A stretch of DNA of 52,345 nt from Mycobacterium nebraskense (GTDB lineage: Bacteria > Actinomycetota > Actinomycetes > Mycobacteriales > Mycobacteriaceae). This document shows positions 37,501-46,676 of the stretch, one piece after another. Location: the NCBI RefSeq assembly GCF_002102255.1, contig NZ_LQPH01000015.1, positions 1 to 52,345 of the forward strand, read 5' to 3'. The notes under the pieces are model-generated. The model made no database searches. It saw only the letters and a program-made list of their open reading frames with translations, and was not told where the DNA came from. The stretch's first letter is position 1; every line of letters starts with the position of its first letter. Both the position numbers and the translations under genes were made by a program.

Positions 37501-37740
37501 CGACGAAATTAAACGTTAGTGAGAACGTTACCCGGCAAACAACGGCAGTACACCAGAATTGTCCTGTGAATTATGTAACAATTGTAGCAACAGCATTTAT
37601 CATCGTCCAATTGTGTCAGATTTAATGCTGTTCATAACTCAGGATATTCATGGATACTGAGTTGCGTCCGCGAGCTATTTAAGCTGCTTAAACGTCATAT
37701 ACTGACATACTGGCTTCCGTCTTTCCGTATCGTCATATCA
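37501..37740. repeat. AT-rich intergenic island with several inverted and direct repeats
   Basis: I count 98 G/C in 240 bases (41%), far below the surrounding genes. It contains direct repeats AACGTTA (37512-37518 and 37524-37530) and inverted repeats AACAGCATT/AATGCTGTT (37589-37597 with 37624-37632), AACTCAG/CTGAGTT (37636-37642 with 37657-37663) and TTTAAGC-T-GCTTAAA (37678-37692). No gene is supported in 37469-37988; an ORF from 37754 is not recognisable. It may be a complex promoter, a non-coding RNA or plasmid-derived partition DNA. Confidence 0.55.
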
Positions 37741-37988
37741 ACTGAATTGCGTATTGCGCATAGCCATGTCCGCCGTCCATCAGCTGGCAGGTGCCCCGCA
37801 AAATCGTCTGCCGATCAGCTACCTTTATCAGTTTGCTGCAGAAGGCCGCTGCTGGGACACCTGCCGCGACCGCGGGCGGCTCAGGGGCCCGGTGACGCGA
37901 CTTACGCCGTCGTCGGTGGAAGAATCAGTATTGACACAGTCGAGCGCTGATTTACTGATTGGCCACTCATCGGAGGACGATCGCCGCA

Positions 37989-38354
37989 GTGAACTTCAAC
38001 CCCAGCCACATCCGACCCAGCGCCGGAACGTTTCGGGGCCCCGGGCCGTCGGCCGCACCGGCCGGAGACGCCGCGCCGACCGAGCGCCTCACCGGGCTCG
38101 GGCAGCAGGGCGCCCGCCCGATGGTCGGCCAGCCGGCGGCCAACCAGATGGGTCGGGGTCAGCGGACACGCCGTACCGTCGACCTCCCGGCGGCCACCCA
38201 TCGAGCCCTCGACATCTGGCAGCGGGAGGCGGCCGACCGCCTGGGAGTCGCCCGGGTGACGGGACAAGAAGTCCTCACCGCGCTCATCGACCAGCTCCTG
38301 GTCGACCCCAACCTCGCGGCGCAGATCACCCGGGCCATCAAAGACCGGCGCTGA
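37989..38354 (+). CDS. Plasmid-partition-like ribbon-helix-helix-type small protein
   Basis: 121 aa from GTG 37989 (VNFNPSHIRPSAGTFRG), with GGAGGA about 12 nt upstream; ATG 37959 is in frame but overlaps that RBS. The N-terminal half is a disordered Pro/Gly/Ala-rich linker. The C-terminal half (QRTRRTVDLPAATHRALDIW, then VTGQEVLTALIDQLLVDPNL) looks like a ribbon-helix-helix or related DNA-binding dimer domain, of the kind I recall next to ParA on mycobacterial plasmids. No parA is nearby. It converges with fadD2 (19-bp gap). The AT-rich repeat island lies upstream. Confidence 0.65.
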   Translation: MNFNPSHIRPSAGTFRGPGPSAAPAGDAAPTERLTGLGQQGARPMVGQPAANQMGRGQRTRRTVDLPAATHRALDIWQREAADRLGVARVTGQEVLTALIDQLLVDPNLAAQITRAIKDRR

Positions 38355-38373
38355 CCCCCGGAAGGGGAAGCGG

Positions 38374-40053
38374 CTAGTCGACCTCCATCTCGCGCAGCTC
38401 GCGCTTGAGGATCTTGCCCGTCGGGTTGCGCGGCAGCTCCTCGAGGAAGACCACCTCACGCGGCACCTTGTAGCGGGCCAGGTGGTCGCGGACGTAGTGC
38501 TTGATGGTGTCCTCGTCGACGTCGGAGCCGTCCTTCTTCACGACGAACGCGCGCAGCCGGTGGCCCCACTCCTTGTCTTCGACGCCGATGGCGGTCGCCT
38601 CGACCACGTCGGGATGCCCGCTGATCAGATCCTCGACCTCGGCCGGGAAGACGTTCTCGCCGCCGGAGACGATCATCTCGTCGTCCCGGCCGCTGACGTA
38701 CAGCAGGCCGTGCTCGTCGAAATAGCCGACGTCACCGGAGGACATTAGGCCGTCGATGATCTGCTTGTGACCGCCGCCGGTGTAGCCCTGGAAGGGGAAC
38801 GCGTTGCCAACGAAGATCCGGCCGACCTCGCCCTGCGGCCGCTCCTTGCCGTTGTCGTCGAGGATCTTGACCTTTACGCCCTTGACCACCGGTCCGACCG
38901 TCGCCGCGTTCTTCTCTAGATCCTGCGGTCCGGCGATGGTGGCGAAGGCGATCTCGGTCGAGCCGTACATGTTGTAGATGACCGGACCGAGGTCCTTCAG
39001 CGCGCGGCTGGCCAGCTCGGCGCCCAGCTGCGATCCGGAGATGAACACGATCCTGAGGCTGGACAGGTCGGGCTTCTTGTCCATCTTCTCGACCGCGTCG
39101 AGGATCCGCGACAGCATGACCGGTACCACCACCATGGCGGTCACCTTGTACTTCTCGATGTCTTCGAGCACGTGCGGCGGCTTGAACTTCCGACGCAGCA
39201 CCAGGGTCGAGCCCAGGAACATCGCGATGGTGGAGTGCAGGTATCCGAGCGCGTGGAACATCGGCGCCGGCAGCGACGTCACCTCGTTGGCCTTGAACGG
39301 AACGTGCGACAGGATGCCGCCGACCGGCGCCAGGGTGGGCGGGGTGCTGCGGTTGGCGCCCTTCGGGGTGCCGGTGGTGCCGCTGGTCAGGATGATGATC
39401 GACGCGTGCTTGGTCGCCTTGGGGGCGGGCGACTTGCTGCTCTTGGCGATCAGGTCGGCCAGCGTCTCGTCCTTGCTGCCCGACGGCTCGTCCGCGTCGG
39501 GGTGGGTGCCCAGCGCGCGCAGGAAGCCCAGCTCAGGCTCCGCCTTGCTGACGGCCTTGGTGTACTCGTCGTCGTAGATGATCAGCTTCGCGCCCTCGCG
39601 CTCCGACACCTCCTTGATCTGCGGGCCGGAGAACTCGCTGTTGAGCAGGATGATGCGGGCACCGACCCGGGCGGCGCCGTAGTTGGCGATGAGGAACCAG
39701 CGGGTGTTGCGCGCCAGGATCGCGACCCCGTCGCCACCCTTGACGCCCATCTCGAGCAAGCCGTTCGCCACCGCGTGGGAGGCCTCATCGAGCTCCTTGA
39801 AGCTGAATTCGCCCTCTTCGTCGATGCACGCGGCGCGGTCGGGGTGGCGTCTGGCGTTGAGCGAGGGCAGCATGCCGAACTCGCCCCACTTGTAGATGTC
39901 GGTGGCCATCGCGGCGTAGTTCAGCGGCGGCTCCAGCCGGAAGGCGCCCGATTCGAAGATCTTGCGCACGTAGTGCAATTCGGCTGAGCCGCGTTCGAGG
40001 TACTGCTGAACCTTGGCAACCGCCTGCCCGGACAGGCCAATCAGATTAGGCAT
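38374..40053 (-). CDS. fadD2: Fatty-acid-CoA/AMP ligase FadD2
   Basis: 559 aa from ATG 40053 with GGTGGG upstream (Rv0270 is 560 aa). ANL superfamily adenylating enzyme: P-loop-like IILTSGTTGTPKGANRS near residue 220, NMYGSTEIAFATIAG near 330, hinge GYFDEHGLLYVSGRDDEMIV near 430, and catalytic Lys in NPTGKILKREL at the C-terminus. It should activate a fatty acid to acyl-CoA via acyl-AMP, feeding enzymes such as FadE6 nearby. Cytosolic. Divergent from the polymerase gene at 40113 across 59 bp with a GTAAGT/ACTTAC inverted repeat. Confidence 0.92.
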   Translation of the reverse strand: MPNLIGLSGQAVAKVQQYLERGSAELHYVRKIFESGAFRLEPPLNYAAMATDIYKWGEFGMLPSLNARRHPDRAACIDEEGEFSFKELDEASHAVANGLLEMGVKGGDGVAILARNTRWFLIANYGAARVGARIILLNSEFSGPQIKEVSEREGAKLIIYDDEYTKAVSKAEPELGFLRALGTHPDADEPSGSKDETLADLIAKSSKSPAPKATKHASIIILTSGTTGTPKGANRSTPPTLAPVGGILSHVPFKANEVTSLPAPMFHALGYLHSTIAMFLGSTLVLRRKFKPPHVLEDIEKYKVTAMVVVPVMLSRILDAVEKMDKKPDLSSLRIVFISGSQLGAELASRALKDLGPVIYNMYGSTEIAFATIAGPQDLEKNAATVGPVVKGVKVKILDDNGKERPQGEVGRIFVGNAFPFQGYTGGGHKQIIDGLMSSGDVGYFDEHGLLYVSGRDDEMIVSGGENVFPAEVEDLISGHPDVVEATAIGVEDKEWGHRLRAFVVKKDGSDVDEDTIKHYVRDHLARYKVPREVVFLEELPRNPTGKILKRELREMEVD

Positions 40054-40112
40054 GAATCCCACCCTATGTGACGTCCGTCGCATTACGAGGGGTAAGTACC
40101 CACCGACTTACG

Positions 40113-41366
40113 ATGATGAACATGACCGGTCCGGCGTCACTGGAGGTGGCCGGGCACAAGGTCTCGATCACCCACCCGGACAGGGTGGTGTTCGAAGCCC
40201 ACGACGGCACGGGACCGCACACCAAGCTCGATCTGGTCCGCTACTACTTGTCGGTGGCAGAGGGGGCGCTGCGCGGCGTTGCCGGCCGGCCGATGATCCT
40301 GAAGCGCTTCGTCAAGGGCATTTCCGAGGAGGCGGTGTTCCAGAAGCGCGCGCCGAAGAACCGGCCCGACTGGGTGGACGTCGCCGAACTGCACTATGCG
40401 CGGGGCACCTCGGCCGCGGAGGCCGTCATCCACGACGCCGCCGGCCTGGCGTGGGCGGTCAACCTGGGCTGCATCGACCTCAACCCGCACCCGGTCCTGG
40501 CCGGCGACCTCGATCATCCCGACGAATTACGGGTCGACCTGGATCCGATGCCCGGGGTCTCCTGGCGGCGGATCGTTGACGTGGCGCTGGTGGCCCGTGA
40601 GGTGCTGGAGGACTACGGCCTGGTCGCCTGGCCCAAGACGTCCGGGTCGCGCGGTTTTCACATCTATGCCCGGATCGCCCCGCGCTGGGAATTCCGGCAG
40701 GTGCGGCTGGCCGCCCAGACCGTGGCCCGCGAAGTCGAGCGGCGGGTGCCCGACGCGGCGACGAGCCGGTGGTGGAAGGAAGAGCGCGAAGGGGTGTTCG
40801 TCGACTTCAACCAGAACGCCAAGGACCGCACGGTTGCGTCGGCGTACTCGGTGCGGGCGACGCCGGACGCCCGGGTGTCGACGCCGCTGCTCTGGGACGA
40901 AGTCACCGAGCGCCGTCCCGAGGAGTTCACCATCGACACCGTGCCCGGCCGGTTCGCCGCCATGGGTGACCCGTGGGCGGGAATGAATGACGCGGTCGGT
41001 GAGCTCGACCGGCTGCTGATGCTGGCCGTGGAGATGGGGCCCCCGGAGCGCGCGCCGAAGGGATCCGGCAAAGCCGGCGGCCGGCGGCAGTCGGTGATGC
41101 CGCTCATCGAGATCGCCCGCACCAAGACCAAGAACGAGGCGCTGGCCGCGCTGGAGATCTGGCGCGGCCGCCACCCGGCCGCGGCCAGCCTGCTGCAGCC
41201 GGCCGACGTGCTGCTCGACGGCATGCGCGGGCCGAGTTCGATCTGGTACCGGATCCGGATCAACCTGCAGCATGTGCCGGTCGGCCAGCGACCGCCCCAA
41301 GAAGAGCTGATCGCCGACTACAGCCCTTGGGAGGGATACGGGGGCAAGCAGCGGCCGTGGAGCTGA
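40113..41366 (+). CDS. Stand-alone LigD-type polymerase/primase (PolD2-like), Rv0269c-like
   Basis: About 417 aa; ATGs at 40113, 40116 and 40122 are all possible and no Shine-Dalgarno decides. Archaeo-eukaryotic primase superfamily PolDom: catalytic acids in ELRVDLDPMPGVSW (D-x-D) near residue 145, SGSRGFHIYARI near 185, and VFVDFNQNAKDRTVASAYSV with VRATPDARVSTPL near 235. There is no ligase or nuclease domain; the C-terminal about 100 residues are an extra segment. Relatives add ribo- or deoxynucleotides in gap filling and end repair. Its function in mycobacterial DNA repair is partly redundant with LigD. Confidence 0.85.
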   Translation: MMNMTGPASLEVAGHKVSITHPDRVVFEAHDGTGPHTKLDLVRYYLSVAEGALRGVAGRPMILKRFVKGISEEAVFQKRAPKNRPDWVDVAELHYARGTSAAEAVIHDAAGLAWAVNLGCIDLNPHPVLAGDLDHPDELRVDLDPMPGVSWRRIVDVALVAREVLEDYGLVAWPKTSGSRGFHIYARIAPRWEFRQVRLAAQTVAREVERRVPDAATSRWWKEEREGVFVDFNQNAKDRTVASAYSVRATPDARVSTPLLWDEVTERRPEEFTIDTVPGRFAAMGDPWAGMNDAVGELDRLLMLAVEMGPPERAPKGSGKAGGRRQSVMPLIEIARTKTKNEALAALEIWRGRHPAAASLLQPADVLLDGMRGPSSIWYRIRINLQHVPVGQRPPQEELIADYSPWEGYGGKQRPWS

Positions 41367-41467
41367 AACTCGGCTATATCCCGGCCCGCGCGACCAACAA
41401 GAATCTCGCAGCGGTCGTTGGCCGCTTGTCAGAACTTTTTGCCGCCCGAATGCGGGAGAATTGCCGC

Positions 41468-42052
41468 ATGCAGGCGACTGACCAGCCCCTGGGGCTGCGG
41501 GAACGCAAGAAGATCAAGACCCGCCATGCCCTGCGCCGCGAGGCGTTCCGCCTGTTCGACGCCAACGGCTACGCCGCCACCACCGTCGAACAGATCGCCG
41601 ACGCCGCCGAAGTGTCACCCAGCACGTTCTTCCGGTACTTCGGATCCAAGGAGTCGCTGCTGCTGGCTGATGACCTCGATCCGTTGATCCTGGCCGCGTT
41701 CGACGCCCAGCCGCCCGAGCTGTCGCCGAGCCAAGCAATCCGGCGCGCCTACGCCACCACGATGGCCGGCCTGTCACCCGAGCAGCTGGAGTTCGAGAAC
41801 ACCCGCCAGCGGCTGATCTTCTCGATACCCGAGCTCAAGGCCGCCCTCTACGACGAGTACTACCGCACCGTGAACGTCATGGCGGAGGCGATCGGCCGCC
41901 GAATCGGCCGTCGCGCAACCGATTTCGAGGTCCGGGTGTACGTCGGCGCGATGGTCGGCGCCATGATGGCGGCGTTCGACAGCGCGCCGAAAACGGCCGA
42001 CACCATCTATCGGGCCCTGGACTTCCTGGACGCCGGCATGCCGCTGGGCTGA
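41468..42052 (+). CDS. TetR-family regulator
   Basis: 194 aa from ATG 41468 with GGGAGA 8-10 nt upstream; the ORF runs to 41327 and an ATG at 41450 is an alternative. HTH: RHALRREAFRLFDANGYAAT then VEQIADAAEVSPSTFFRYFG, typical TetR. The C-terminal domain (SPEQLEFENTRQRLIFSIPE) resembles the MftR-like actinobacterial subgroup. It lies between the polymerase and fecB2 genes on the same strand; targets unknown. Confidence 0.85.
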   Translation: MQATDQPLGLRERKKIKTRHALRREAFRLFDANGYAATTVEQIADAAEVSPSTFFRYFGSKESLLLADDLDPLILAAFDAQPPELSPSQAIRRAYATTMAGLSPEQLEFENTRQRLIFSIPELKAALYDEYYRTVNVMAEAIGRRIGRRATDFEVRVYVGAMVGAMMAAFDSAPKTADTIYRALDFLDAGMPLG

Positions 42053-42108
42053 GCGCCGCAACCGCGCGGCGATGCCGCCCAGGGCCCGGAACGCGATAAT
42101 CTCACGCG

Positions 42109-43107
42109 ATGCGACAGGGTTGGAATCGACGGGGATTCTTGCAGCTCGCAGGGGCTGCAGCGGTCGCCGCGGTCGCCGGGGAGCCGGCGGCGTGCTCGTC
42201 ACGCAAACCGTCGTCGGATACCTCCGGCGGCAAATCAGTGACGATCAACCATCTCTTCGGTCAGACCGTCGTCAAAGAACCGCCCAAGCGCGTGGTCAGT
42301 GCCGGCTACACCGAGCAAGACGACTTGCTCGCGGTCGGCGTGGTGCCGATCGCCGTGACCAACTGGTTCGGTGATCAGCCGTTCGCGGTGTGGCCGTGGG
42401 CCCAACCCAAGCTCGGTGGGGCGCAGCCGGTGGTGCTGAACCTCGACAACGGGATTCCGGTCGACCAGATCGCGGGACTGAAACCGGACCTGATCGTGGC
42501 CACCAACGCCGGGGTGGACGCCGATACCTATCAGAAGCTCTCCAAGATCGCCCCGACCGTGCCGCAGTCGGACGGCGACGCCTTCTTCGAGCCATGGAAG
42601 GAGCAGGCCACCGCCATCGGCCAGGCGGTGTTCCAGGCCGACCAGATGAAGTCACTGATCGACGCCGTCGACCAGAAGTTCACCGCCGTCGCCAAGGAAC
42701 ACCCGAGCTGGACGGGCAAGAAGGCGTTGCTGATGCAGGGCACCCTGTGGCAAGGCACCGTCGTCGCGACAATGGCCGGCTGGCGCACGGACTTCCTGAA
42801 CCAGATGGGGCTGGTGATCGCCGACAGCATCAAACCTTTCGGCACCGACCACCGCGCCGTCATCCCCCGCGATCACGTCAAAGCGGTGCTCGATTCCGCC
42901 GACGTGGTCATCTGGACAACCGAGAACCCCGACGATCAGAAGGCGTTACTCGCCGACCCCGACGTGGCGGCGTCACAGGCCACCGCGCAGAACCGGCACA
43001 TCTTCACCACCAAGGAGCAGGCCGGCGCGATCGCCTTTTCCTCGCCGCTGAGCTACCCGTTGGTCGCCGACCAACTGCCCCCGCAGCTGAGCAAAATCCT
43101 CGGTTAG
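42109..43107 (+). CDS. fecB2: Periplasmic Fe(III)-siderophore-binding lipoprotein FecB2-like
   Basis: 332 aa. The N-terminus has a twin-arginine-like [20 protein letters not shown] followed by PAACSS, a lipobox-like Cys at residue 29. The mature part is a type III (FecB/FepB) binding protein: VTINHLFGQTVVKEPPKRVV, AGLKPDLIVATNAGVDADTY, then a linking helix and a C-terminal lobe with PLSYPLVADQLPPQLSKIL. Position and size match Rv0265c, reported to bind heme or siderophore. It should capture an iron chelate in the periplasm; no ABC permease genes are adjacent. Iron link with the ESX-3 block is notable. Confidence 0.85.
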   Translation: MRQGWNRRGFLQLAGAAAVAAVAGEPAACSSRKPSSDTSGGKSVTINHLFGQTVVKEPPKRVVSAGYTEQDDLLAVGVVPIAVTNWFGDQPFAVWPWAQPKLGGAQPVVLNLDNGIPVDQIAGLKPDLIVATNAGVDADTYQKLSKIAPTVPQSDGDAFFEPWKEQATAIGQAVFQADQMKSLIDAVDQKFTAVAKEHPSWTGKKALLMQGTLWQGTVVATMAGWRTDFLNQMGLVIADSIKPFGTDHRAVIPRDHVKAVLDSADVVIWTTENPDDQKALLADPDVAASQATAQNRHIFTTKEQAGAIAFSSPLSYPLVADQLPPQLSKILG

Positions 43108-43170
43108 ATCCCGGCCGCGCCAGCCTGTTTGAGCGTTTGCTAAGGCAGCTCTGGCAGTGTTCGAAAATCC

Positions 43171-43195
43171 GTGGCCCGGCCCTCGCCCGGGCCAC
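43171..43195 (+). terminator. GC-rich hairpin between fecB2 and pxpB
   Basis: GTGGCCCGG (43171-43179) and CCGGGCCAC (43187-43195) are perfect complements around a 7-nt loop, 64 bp after the fecB2 stop and 24 bp before pxpB. No U-tract. It separates the two transcripts or acts as an attenuator for pxpBC. Confidence 0.55.
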
Positions 43196-43218
43196 GCTGC
43201 AGAGGTTACCGTCGAGTA

Positions 43219-43893
43219 ATGAGCGTGACGGACCTTACCGACAACGTGTCCAAGGACCTGCCGACGGACCTGGTCGGCAACACGGTCCTGGACTTCGGCG
43301 ACAGTGCGCTGATGCTGCAATGCGGCAGCACCGCCGAGGTATTGGCGTGGGTGGCGCAGCTGCGCGCCGCGGCGTTGCCGGGCGTGGTCGACGTCGTCCC
43401 AGCCGCCCGCACGGTGCTGGTGAAGCTTGACAGCCCCCGCTTCCAGGGGGTGATTCGTCAGCGACTGCGCAAGATGCGGGTCAGCGCCGAGGAGGTCGCC
43501 GCGCCGGACCGTCGCGCCGACGTCGTCATCGATGTCGTCTACGACGGCCCCGACCTTGCCGAGGTCGCCGGCCACACCGGTCTGACCATCACCCAGGTGA
43601 TCGACGCACACACCGGCTCGCTGTGGCGGGTCGGATTCAGCGGGTTCGCCCCGGGTTTCGCGTATCTGGTCGACGGCGACGCACGACTGGCGGTGCCGCG
43701 CCGCTCGGAGCCACGCACCTCCGTGCCCGCCGGCTCGGTCGGCCTCGCCGGTGAATTCAGCGCGATATACCCGCGCCAGTCGCCCGGCGGCTGGCAACTG
43801 ATCGGCCACACCGATGCGGTTCTGTGGGAGCTCGAACGGCCAGATCCCGCGCTGCTGGCGCAGGTCATGTGGGTTCAGTTCCGGGCCGTCTGA
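43219..43893 (+). CDS. pxpB: 5-oxoprolinase subunit PxpB
   Basis: 224 aa from ATG 43219; the ORF start at 43171 lies in the hairpin. KipI/PxpB family: [20 protein letters not shown] at the start and the family's conserved [17 protein letters not shown] near residue 138, then [20 protein letters not shown]. With PxpC (and PxpA elsewhere) it forms the ATP-dependent 5-oxoprolinase that opens pyroglutamate to glutamate. Followed 15 bp later by pxpC. No pxpA is visible here. Matches Rv0264c. Confidence 0.88.
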   Translation: MSVTDLTDNVSKDLPTDLVGNTVLDFGDSALMLQCGSTAEVLAWVAQLRAAALPGVVDVVPAARTVLVKLDSPRFQGVIRQRLRKMRVSAEEVAAPDRRADVVIDVVYDGPDLAEVAGHTGLTITQVIDAHTGSLWRVGFSGFAPGFAYLVDGDARLAVPRRSEPRTSVPAGSVGLAGEFSAIYPRQSPGGWQLIGHTDAVLWELERPDPALLAQVMWVQFRAV

Positions 43894-43908
43894 GGTAAGG
43901 AGATCACC

Positions 43909-44826
43909 GTGGCGACTCTGGAGATTCTGCGCACCGGACCACTCGCCGTCGTCCAGGATTTGGGCCGGCCGGGACTGGCCCACCTCGGCGTGAGCCGGTC
44001 CGGGGCCGCCGACCGCCGCGCACACCAGCTGGCCAACCGCCTGGTGGCCAACCCCGATGACCGCGCCACCGTCGAAGTGACGTTCGGCGGTTTCGCGGCG
44101 CGGGTGCGGGGCGGCGACATCGACATCGCGGTTACGGGCGCCGACACCGACCCGACGGTCAACGGAAACAAGTTTGGCACCAACAGCATTCAGCATGTTC
44201 GCGACGGCCAGGTGATCGCCCTGGGCACGCCCCGCGCCGGGCTGCGGACATATCTGGCGGTGCGGGGCGGCATCGACGTGGAGCCCGTGCTGGGCTCGCG
44301 CAGCTACGACGTGATGTCGGCCATCGGCCCGTCACCGCTGCGGGCGGGAGACCAGCTCCCCGTTGGCGAGCACACCCCCGACTACCCCGAACTGGACCAG
44401 GCCCCGGTGGCCGCGATCACCGGCAACGCCGTCGAGCTGGCGGTGGTGCCCGGGCCGCGCGACGATTGGTTCGTCGACCCCGATGTCCTGGTGCACAACG
44501 ATTGGGTCGCATCCGACCGCAGCGATCGCGTGGGAATGCGATTGGTCGGCCGCCCCTTGCAGTACTGCTACCCGGACCGCCAGCTGCCCAGCGAGGGCAC
44601 CACCCGCGGCGCGATTCAGGTGCCGCCCAACGGTTTACCGGTGATCCTGGGTCCCGACTACCCGGTGACCGGCGGTTACCCGGTGGTGGGTGTGGTGGTC
44701 GACGAGGACATCGACAAGATCGCCCAGGTGCGCCCGGGGCAGTCGGTCCGCCTGCACTGGTCGCGCCCGAGGGTTCTGGTGGGCGCCCACCCGCAGGCCG
44801 GGGTCGCCGGCTTGCCGTTTTCCTAG
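43909..44826 (+). CDS. pxpC: 5-oxoprolinase subunit PxpC
   Basis: 305 aa from GTG 43909, preceded by AAGGAGATCACC. KipA/PxpC family (biotin-dependent carboxylase-like domain): [59 protein letters not shown] and near the end [20 protein letters not shown]. Works with PxpB. The genes feed glutamate, linking to the nitrogen assimilation genes downstream. The aac(2')-Ic gene that follows it in M. tuberculosis is missing here. Matches Rv0263c. Confidence 0.88.
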   Translation: MATLEILRTGPLAVVQDLGRPGLAHLGVSRSGAADRRAHQLANRLVANPDDRATVEVTFGGFAARVRGGDIDIAVTGADTDPTVNGNKFGTNSIQHVRDGQVIALGTPRAGLRTYLAVRGGIDVEPVLGSRSYDVMSAIGPSPLRAGDQLPVGEHTPDYPELDQAPVAAITGNAVELAVVPGPRDDWFVDPDVLVHNDWVASDRSDRVGMRLVGRPLQYCYPDRQLPSEGTTRGAIQVPPNGLPVILGPDYPVTGGYPVVGVVVDEDIDKIAQVRPGQSVRLHWSRPRVLVGAHPQAGVAGLPFS

Positions 44827-45199
44827 CCGAAAAGTATTCCAGCTCACACAAAGCCGGGCACCGGGGCCGAATCACTTGGAATAAGTGGTTATTTCAAGGT
44901 CTGCGGCCTACAGGGACTTACCAGACAACTGGTAATCAACTTACAGGCGATTCGGGCCGGTTTGAGTTGACCGATTCCCGTCCTGAGTGTGAGCATCGAA
45001 ATGCACCGCGGGGCATGCCTCTTCGTTCGGGGTGACCACATTTCTTCCCGCTGCGGGTGAGCGAAGCGATCCCTGGCGCGACGGCAGCCGGACGCGCCGG
45101 TGAGCGGGGCCTGACGAGAGGGAGTCGTATGCACGCGGCTTCCTCGCGTCAAATCAATGCGCACAGTCGAATTCGCGGTCGACGAAAGGTGACGATCGG
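44827..45199. promoter_or_regulatory. Long narK upstream region with two inverted repeats
   Basis: 373 bp without a supported gene, GC clearly lower than the flanks near 44860-44960. Inverted repeats: CACTT-ggaat-AAGTG (44873-44887) and TTACCAG-acaa-CTGGTAA (44918-44935, perfect 7-bp arms). A candidate small ORF begins ATGCACGCGG at 45130 behind GAGAGGGAG but is not recognised; it may be a leader peptide or chance. Probably regulates the transporter. Confidence 0.45.
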
Positions 45200-46599
45200 A
45201 TGGCCCGCAATCACACCGCATCGCGGACTGGAACCCGGAAGACACAGCGGCCTGGGAGGCCGGCAACTCCGAGATTGCCCGCCGCAACCTGCTATGCACC
45301 ATCGCGGGCGACCATGTCGCCTTCTCGGTCTGGACCCTTTGGCCCGTCATGGCGCTGTTCATGCCGGAGCACGTCTACGGCTTCTCCGCCGGCGACAAGT
45401 TACTGCTGGGCGCCGTTGCCACTCTGGTCGGTGGGCTGGCCCGGATTCCCTACACCCTGGGCATCGCCGCCTTCGGCGGTCGCAACTGGACCGCGTTCTC
45501 GGCGTTCGTGCTGCTGATCCCGACGGCCGGCACGATCGTGTTGCTCGCCAACCCCGGGCTGCCGCTGTGGCCATTCGTGGTTTGCGCCGCACTGACCGGG
45601 CTGGGCGGCGGCAACTACGCGGCTTCGCTCGCCAACGTCAACGCCTTCTACCCCCAGCGGCTCAAGGGCTCGGCGCTGGCCCTCAACGCCGGTGTCGGCA
45701 ACCTCGGCGTTGCGGTGATCCAGCTGGTCGGGCTGCTGGTGCTGGCCACGGCCGGGCACGAGGCGCCGTACTGGGTGTGCGCGGTGTACCTGGTGGTGCT
45801 GGCGGTGGTGGGTGTCGCGGCCGCGCTGTTCATGGACAACGTCGGCCACGGCACCGAGCTGAACACGATGCGCTCGATCCTTTTCGAGCGCGACACCTAT
45901 GTGATCTCGCTGCTCTACATCTGCACCTTCGGCTCCTGGATCGGGTTCGCCTTCGCCTTCGGCCAGGTGATGCAGGTCAACTTCCTGGCCGACGGCGAAA
46001 GCGCCAAGCATGCGGCCCTGCACGCCGCGCAGGTGGCCTTCGTCGGACCCCTGCTGGGCTCGCTGGCCCGGATCTACGGTGGCCGGCTGGCCGATCGCAA
46101 GGGCGGTAGCCGGGTCACGCTCGGCGTGCTGGCCGGCATGACCCTGGGCGCCGGATTGCTGGTCATCATCAGCACCTTGGACGATCCCAACGCCGGCGAG
46201 CGCTCGACCAGCATGATCGGCTACGTCGTCGGCTTCATGGTGTTGTTCATCCTGTCCGGGATGGGCAACGGTTCGGTGTTCAAACTGATCCCCTCGGTCT
46301 ACGAGGCGCGCAGCCGCGCCCGTCAGCTGAGCGAGGAGGAACGTCGCCACTGGGCGCGCGCCAAGTCGGGATCGTTGATCGGTATCTGCTCCGCGGTCGG
46401 GGCACTCGGCGGCGTGGGCATCAACCTCGCGCTGCGCCAGTCCTACCTGGCCACCGGGACGGAGACGTCGGCGTACTGGGCGTTCCTTGCTTCCTATGTC
46501 GCGGCCGCGATCATCACGTGGATGGTGTACGTGCGCCGACCGGTGCTGCCCGCCGAGGCGGCGGACGGTGAGACAGCAGGCGCGCTGGCCCGCGTGTGA
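45200..46599 (+). pseudogene. narK3: Nitrate/nitrite transporter NarK3-like with 5' frameshift
   Basis: Major facilitator, NarK family, 12 TM helices; FGGRNWTAFSAFVLLIPTAG and GLGGGNYAASLANVNAFYPQ are NarK nitrate-signature regions. The start ATG 45200 (MARNH) sits behind AAAGGTGAC, but from 45217 the coding frame is shifted: RIADWNPEDTAAWEAGN and SEIARRNL lie in the other frame, which has a stop just upstream and no ATG, GTG or TTG before 45349. CACAC at 45212-45216 suggests a 2-nt duplication; removing AC restores a 465-aa protein of usual length (Rv0261c is 469). Translation from 45349 would give 416 aa lacking the conserved N-terminus and part of helix 1. Either a disrupted gene, a sequencing error or frameshifting. 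Confidence 0.75.
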
Positions 46600-46638
46600 G
46601 CGCGGCCTCACTGTGGGCAATGCGTAAGCAATTGCCAG

Positions 46639-46654
46639 GTAACGCAACGGAAAT
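46639..46654 (+). promoter_or_regulatory. GlnR-like box before nnaR
   Basis: GTAAC-GCAACG-GAAAT matches the actinobacterial GlnR pattern GTnAC-n6-GAAAC/T. It lies 22 bp upstream of the nnaR ATG. GlnR and NnaR jointly control nitrate/nitrite genes in M. smegmatis, so nitrogen limitation should induce this operon. Confidence 0.55.
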
Positions 46655-46676
46655 CTCATAGGCATACACAGGTGAT

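Noticed and set aside
37754..38377. 207-residue plus ORF
   Set aside because: Overlaps the RHH-type gene in another frame; the overlapping part is Arg/Pro-rich.
40092..40111. GTAAGT/ACTTAC inverted repeat between fadD2 and the polymerase gene as an operator
   Set aside because: Arms only 6 bp and 8-bp spacer; mentioned under fadD2 but not strong enough for a separate site.
45057..46109. 350-residue plus ORF overlapping narK
   Set aside because: Arg/Gly-rich shadow of narK; the NarK frame carries the nitrate signature.
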